The notes beneath the pieces are model-generated. The model ran no database searches. It saw only the letters and a list, made by a program, of their open reading frames with translations, and was not told the origin of the DNA. From Tenrec ecaudatus (taxonomy: Eukaryota; Chordata; Mammalia; Afrosoricida; Tenrecidae), in NCBI RefSeq assembly GCF_050624435.1, contig NC_134547.1, positions 28,196,419-28,260,418 of the forward strand: a stretch of 64,000 nt of DNA, given 5' to 3'. Made by a program: the position numbers and the translations under genes. Below, piece after piece: positions 57,387 through 64,000 of the stretch. How positions within the stretch are numbered: the stretch's first letter is position 1; every line of letters starts with the position of its first letter.

Positions 57387-57545
57387 CTAGCCCAAGGGCT
57401 CCTGCTTTATCCGGATGGTTGTTGGGGTGGGCTGCAGCCGCCGCTCCTCCCGGCAGAGCACGTACTCACTGAACTGGGACGAGTCCACCCCGCCGCCACA
57501 GGAGGCAGCCATGCTGAACCCCTTCTGGAACAGCCTCTCCAGCAC
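57387..57545 (-). CDS. KCTD15: KCTD15 last coding exon
   Basis: Fifty-two residues plus a TAG stop (57,389-57,387), preceded by a pyrimidine-rich acceptor (CTCTCTCCTAGCAG just before GTGCTG). It encodes [20 protein letters not shown], then [16 protein letters not shown], then the C-terminal RIKQEPLG. The [15 protein letters not shown] block is diagnostic of the KCTD1/KCTD15 pair. IKQE fits the sumoylation consensus (hydrophobic-K-x-E), and KCTD15 is reported to be sumoylated at a conserved C-terminal lysine. Human KCTD15 ends PLD as I recall it, whereas here the last codon is GGC (G). Phase is 0 with the previous exon. Confidence 0.95.
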   Translation of the reverse strand: MLERLFQKGFSMAASCGGGVDSSQFSEYVLCREERRLQPTPTTIRIKQEPLG

Positions 57546-58489
57546 CTGCTAGGAGAGAGAGAGGTCAACAACGCCCAGCTGCAGGGTGGGCCTGGCTTGG
57601 CCGGGGGCTGGGGCCTGGTCTCTCATGTGCCTTCTCTGCGCCCTCTCTCGCTCGGCGACAGAGATTCTTACAGGCAGGCTAGGAGCAGCCAGGGACCCAA
57701 GGGTCCTGGAGACACCAAGCTGGAGAGGCTGCCTCCTCCTGCCACCCACAGGGGTACAGTCTTTGGACCCTTTCCCTCCTCTCCAGGGGGCCTGCATGGA
57801 TCATTCCCACCCACTCACCTTCCCTGAGCCCTGCCCCAATCATGGAAGCCCCTGCCCTCGCGATGTGGAGATGGAGAGAAAAGGTGGCCTACTTGTGTCC
57901 CCACGTGCTCAGGGTCTACAAGCCTGTGCGCCTCTGTGGGGTTAGGATGTGACTGCTGGAGCCAACACTCGGGTCCTTGCATGTTCTGACCCACAGCCTG
58001 CAGACTTGGGGGAAGGGGATAAGCTTGCCCGCAAATTGTCCATTCTCATCAAACCCAGATGTGAGAGTCTGGGCCTGGGTTGGGAAAGAGTTTCTCCGAC
58101 CCAGTCTATAAATGCTGGGGGCCAGCAGGGCCAGGGCAGGGCCAGCGCCACCTCCACTCGGCCACTGTCCTTTCTCTGTTGGCTCTCTGGTTTTCACTGC
58201 AACCCAAAGTCAGACTCTGGGTGTCCAATCAAGCACACTTTCTGAAACTCAGGGTCGCTTTCAGAGAACATCTTTTGGGGGTGGGGGGCGTGGGGGCAGA
58301 GGAGAGAAAACAGGACAATTTTTTTAAAGTCCAGCTTGCATTTAACTCTGAAGGGGACATCTATTATGCATCAGTACATCGTTGCCTTTTCTGTAGGACG
58401 TGGGAGTGGGGTGGGGGGCGTTCACCATTTGGGGGAGAGAGGCTCCCTCAGCCTCTGGGTATGGGGCCGGCAGGTGGGCCCAGCCTCAC
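57546..58489 (-). other. KCTD15: KCTD15 last intron
   Basis: A 944-bp intron with donor GTGAGG at 58,489 and acceptor CAG ending at 57,546. G runs at 58,275-58,300 (plus strand) could form a G-quadruplex. No other feature is seen. Confidence 0.9.
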
Positions 58490-58795
58490 CTGCACAGAGT
58501 TGAGTCGGCAGTAGCCGTTGAGCGGAAAGCGGATGACGTGCGTGGGGTCCTGGTTCCAGCCGGCATTGACGGAGTTGCACATGACATCCCCTGTCTCAGG
58601 GAAGACCTCCTCAATGAGGCTCTTCTCGCCACTGAGCGCGATCCGCTCACCCAGGTCGGGGGTCACGCGCACCACCAGGCAGTCGCAGGCCCGGCTGCGG
58701 CGCTGCTGCTCTTGCTCCTGCTGCCAGCGCTCCAGCTCGCGCACCATGGGCTGCAACTGGTAGTAGCGCGCCTCCTCGTACAGCAAGCTGAAGTC
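58490..58795 (-). CDS. KCTD15: KCTD15 penultimate coding exon
   Basis: A 306-bp exon (102 codons, phase 0 at both ends) with acceptor CAG at 58,798-58,796 and donor GTGAGG. It starts [17 protein letters not shown] (end of the BTB fold), followed by a charged helix [18 protein letters not shown], then the conserved C-terminal domain [36 protein letters not shown] and [17 protein letters not shown]15 forms oligomers through the BTB, restrains neural crest formation and inhibits the transcription factor AP-2 alpha. The RRSRACDCL and ERIALSGEK wording fits KCTD15 better than its paralogue KCTD1. No disruptions, so it looks functional. Confidence 0.97.
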
Positions 58796-61191
<2,396 letters not shown>

Positions 61192-61284
61192 TCAGGGAGG
61201 GGTACTGGGTGCACCTGACCCATTCCTGGCTCCCGGGTTCTTGCCCAGCCAGAAGCAAGGCTCTCCCTGGTCCTAGGACTGTGC

Positions 61285-61860
61285 CCAGACACACATACAC
61301 ATACACCCGAGGAGGTCAGACCCCCGTCAGCTGGCCACGCCGTCCACCCACACTTGCCAGTCACAGACAGGCATCGGCACTCCCAGGTGTTCATACCTGC
61401 CCACAGACACATGTGCCGGGGTGGAAAACCACAGCCAGACACAGACATGGCCACCCCACCCTGGCACAAGCCAGCCAGTCAGACCTGGGACAGATCAGAC
61501 AGACCAACCCAGACACCCCTGTCAAAAGCCTCCCTCCTGGTGAGCCTACAGAAGAGACTCTCTTCCAGCAGCCACACACAACCACCTCCCCCACCAGCAC
61601 CCAGACACACCGGGCAATGAACACAGGGTCACACGTGGACACATGGCCTGCCAGGCACGCCACCCATGGCAGGCAGACCCAAACACCTCCAGACACACAC
61701 CAGCCAGCTTGGGACACAGCTATAGCAACTGACTAAGTCACCAGGGTCAATCACTCGCACACAAACACGTGCAAAGGTGACACTGCACACGCCACAGCCT
61801 ATGAGCACACACCCACGTGTTCTACATCCTTACCCAGTGCACACACCTGCACCACAGTGC
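61285..61860. repeat. C/A-rich low-complexity region
   Basis: Dense ACACAC, CCAGACAC and CAGCCA units without a fixed period, leaving the plus strand very poor in G and T. It gives rise to the 175-codon frame at 61,209, which is not a gene. Confidence 0.75.
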
Positions 61861-62689
61861 CTGCAGGGGGCACTCCTGCCACAGGACCAGAAGGGAAAGT
61901 GGCAGGCAGGGTCTTCCCACCACTGCAGCACCAGACATTCCTTGGCAGGCAGGGCCAGTCACTGGTCCCCAACCAGACCCCAGCCAGGCAGAGCCTCTCT
62001 GAGAAGGAGGCTTTGCCCAGGATCCAGGCCTTCCAGCCAAACTTCAAGTCAAAGCCTAACGACCCTCTTTCTTGCTGCCTGCACAGGAAAGGACCCTTTT
62101 GGGGATGCTTCTGTCTCCCCACTGCAGGCCCCTCTTTGGTCCTCCTAAGTCAGTCACCCTTCAGGCCTGGACCCATCACTGCCACTGGGCACACAGGAGA
62201 AATGGGGGATTTGTTTCCTGAGTCTGCTCTCAGGGCCTCATCTGCATCACGGCCTGGCACACGGAAGCGCGAAGCCAGCAGGCCTGTCCAAGTGTGGAGC
62301 AACCACACGGCCACCTGTCTCTTCAAGTCTGGGGCCCAGCCTGCTCCAGCGGGTTGGTATGAAGAGCCTGTCTACCACGTGGACTGAGTCTGCAGGGAGG
62401 CATGCAGAGCCTGGTGCCCCTGGATCCAGTGCCAGAGGGCACCTGGGGACAACTCCCTCCAGGGCTCCAAAGGCCATTAAGCAGCCTTCTCCCAATTACC
62501 CCCGGTACTAGGACTGGAAACAGTGGCTTGGGAGTGCGGTCCCTGCTGGAAAACTTGTGGGCTCCTACCTTCCAAAGACCTTCAATGAACCTGGGAATTC
62601 AGATATCAGACAGGGGCCACCCTAGAGACAGATGTGGCTGCACCTAGGGCCAGAGGCAGTCGTCAGGACCAATATGGCACCAGTAGGAA

Positions 62690-62873
62690 GGAGTCAGGCT
62701 ACCATCTGCAAGCTCAGCAGTTCAAAGCCACCAGACACTCCAAGGGAAAACTTCGAGGCTTTCTACTCCTGTAAACAGTTAGTAAATAGAGGCTTTCTAC
62801 TCCTGGCAGCTCATGGGTCCTACAGGGTTGCTATGAGTCGGCACTGACTCCATGGCAGTGAGTATGGTTTTGT
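62690..62873 (+). mobile_element. AfroSINE with an internal duplication
   Basis: CAAGCTCAGCAGTTCAAAGC head, GAGGCTTTCTACTCCTGTAA, a second AGAGGCTTTCTACTCCTGGC 35 bases later, and the tail GGGTTGCTATGAGTCGGCAC. The repeated GAGGCTTTCTACTCCTG shows a small tandem duplication in this copy. Sense orientation is opposite to KCTD15. Confidence 0.88.
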
Positions 62874-64000
62874 GGAGGATGAAGCAAGAGCCACAAGCAC
62901 AGGTGAGTTGGCAAACTCTGGGCCTCAACCTCCTTGGAGAACATCCCCACCCTTTCTAGTCGAGCTCGAATGTTCTGGGCTTATTTCAGGGCTTTGGGGC
63001 TCTAGATACTTCCAGTGTCTGTTCCAGAATAAGTGGACAGCAGAACAGCTTCTCATAGGACAAATGGCTGTTCCGCCCTCGGGGCTTGGGAGGGATGTCA
63101 CAGACAACCGCAACAAAGGGTCCCCTGCTACGTTGAGGGTCTTAAGAGTCCTGATGGTGCTGTGACCTCTGCTGGCTTTTGCCAGCAGCCCAGTGTGTCC
63201 CTGTGGAAACCAGCCATGGGCCAGCTCCCATGTCAGCAGCGCAGTCCTCAGGGCAACCAAAACACACAAAGGGGCTCCTTTCCTTCCTTGGAGGTTTGGC
63301 TCCAGTTTCCCGGTTGTGGTAGTGGAAGGTTTTATCACGTTCCGAAGCTCCTGGCCATCGTAATTTGCTGCTCCCCCAGCCAGGATGGAGGCCAGAGTGG
63401 AGCGGTGACTGCATCAGGCTCCTCTGGGCAGGCAGGGTATGGGGGCGGGCACAGCCCCAGGGAGTCTGCTCCCAGCCCCTAGATGCTGTGCTAGGCAGTT
63501 TCTGGGCGAGGACCCATGCCACTCCTGGGTGGGGCCAGAAGAGGCCCCTGGCATGCAGGCTCTTCTGTTCCTCGGGCTGCAGCTATACTGATCAGCCAAG
63601 AACCAGAGGCCTGAGAGCACTGCTGTGATAGTGACCTGGGGTACGGAGGCCGGAGCCCTGTGGTGCTCACAGCACCACTTGGCAGGAGGGGCTGCCCAAT
63701 GGGAGTCACCTCCAAGTGACTCGTGCTTTAGTGGCACTGGGAAAGGTCCTGAGGTCCTGCCACCCCTGGGGTTGTCCCAGCACTTGGCGAGGACAAAAGG
63801 AGTGCAGGGAGCCCCCACCCTGCTGCTCTCCCTGCTCCTAGGCAACAGCTGGAAGACGAGAATGAGCTGGTCTTGCCTCACCTCCCCAAGGACAGGACTG
63901 TAAGGATCAAGAACAGAAAGTGGCTGATTTCAGGAAACCCTTTGCAGGGAGGGTTGTGGGCAAAAGTTTTATGAATTTAACTCACAAATGTTGCCAACCG

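Noticed and set aside
58448-58489. Extension of the KCTD15 exon frame past NSVQ
   Set aside because: A consensus GTGAGG donor follows the CAG codon, and the conserved continuation VLERLF is found in the next exon; read-through is intron.
61209-61736. A 175-codon Thr/Pro/His-rich frame
   Set aside because: A by-product of the C/A-rich low-complexity region inside the KCTD15 intron.

Overview
The window looks like nuclear DNA from a placental mammal of the superorder Afrotheria. Three things suggest this. There are about fifteen copies of a tRNA-derived SINE matching the AfroSINE layout, whose 3' tail (GGTCGCTATGAGTCGGAAT-like, then GACTCGATGGCA-like) is shared with RTE/BovB-type LINEs lying beside them. 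RTE LINEs are abundant. A single lineage-specific L1-type 3'UTR (ending in CCTAATAAAATGATTT plus a poly-A tail) recurs throughout. I recognise these families from memory, not from a search. Three families of hAT-like DNA transposons point, weakly, to a tenrec, golden mole or aardvark rather than an elephant. No prokaryotic or viral genome is present.

Bases 1 to about 48,100 are AT-rich and almost entirely retrotransposon wreckage, with no functional protein-coding gene that I can support. The main structures are: a Russian-doll nest (old antisense L1 at 9.3-10.8 and 21.0-24.3 kb, split by an antisense RTE at 10.8-21.0 kb, which is split by a full-length antisense L1-type element at 11,946-18,216); a ferritin light chain (FTL) processed pseudogene at 27,918-28,838 that keeps its iron-responsive element; an RPL17 processed pseudogene at 31,774-32,316; a 12-copy, 57-bp minisatellite at 33,143-33,828; a 747-bp hAT element at 38,389-39,135; and two solo LTRs at 42,687-43,170 and 44,533-44,993.

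The full-length element at 11,946-18,216 is of special interest. It has a 14-bp target-site duplication, an L1-like 5' end with a YY1-type motif, a decayed ORF1 and a very long 3'UTR, but no ORF2. That is the architecture of a 'half-L1' (HAL1). Its 3'UTR carries an internal tandem duplication of about 1.2 kb.

From about 48.4 kb the sequence becomes GC-richer and mostly single-copy. The only functional gene seen is KCTD15, on the minus strand, represented by its last three coding exons (61,162-61,018; 58,795-58,490; 57,545-57,387) and a 3'UTR of about 2.5 kb ending near a poly(A) signal at 54,906-54,901. The 5' exons lie beyond base 64,000. In human, KCTD15 is followed by a large gene desert, which fits the gene-free 1-54.8 kb here.
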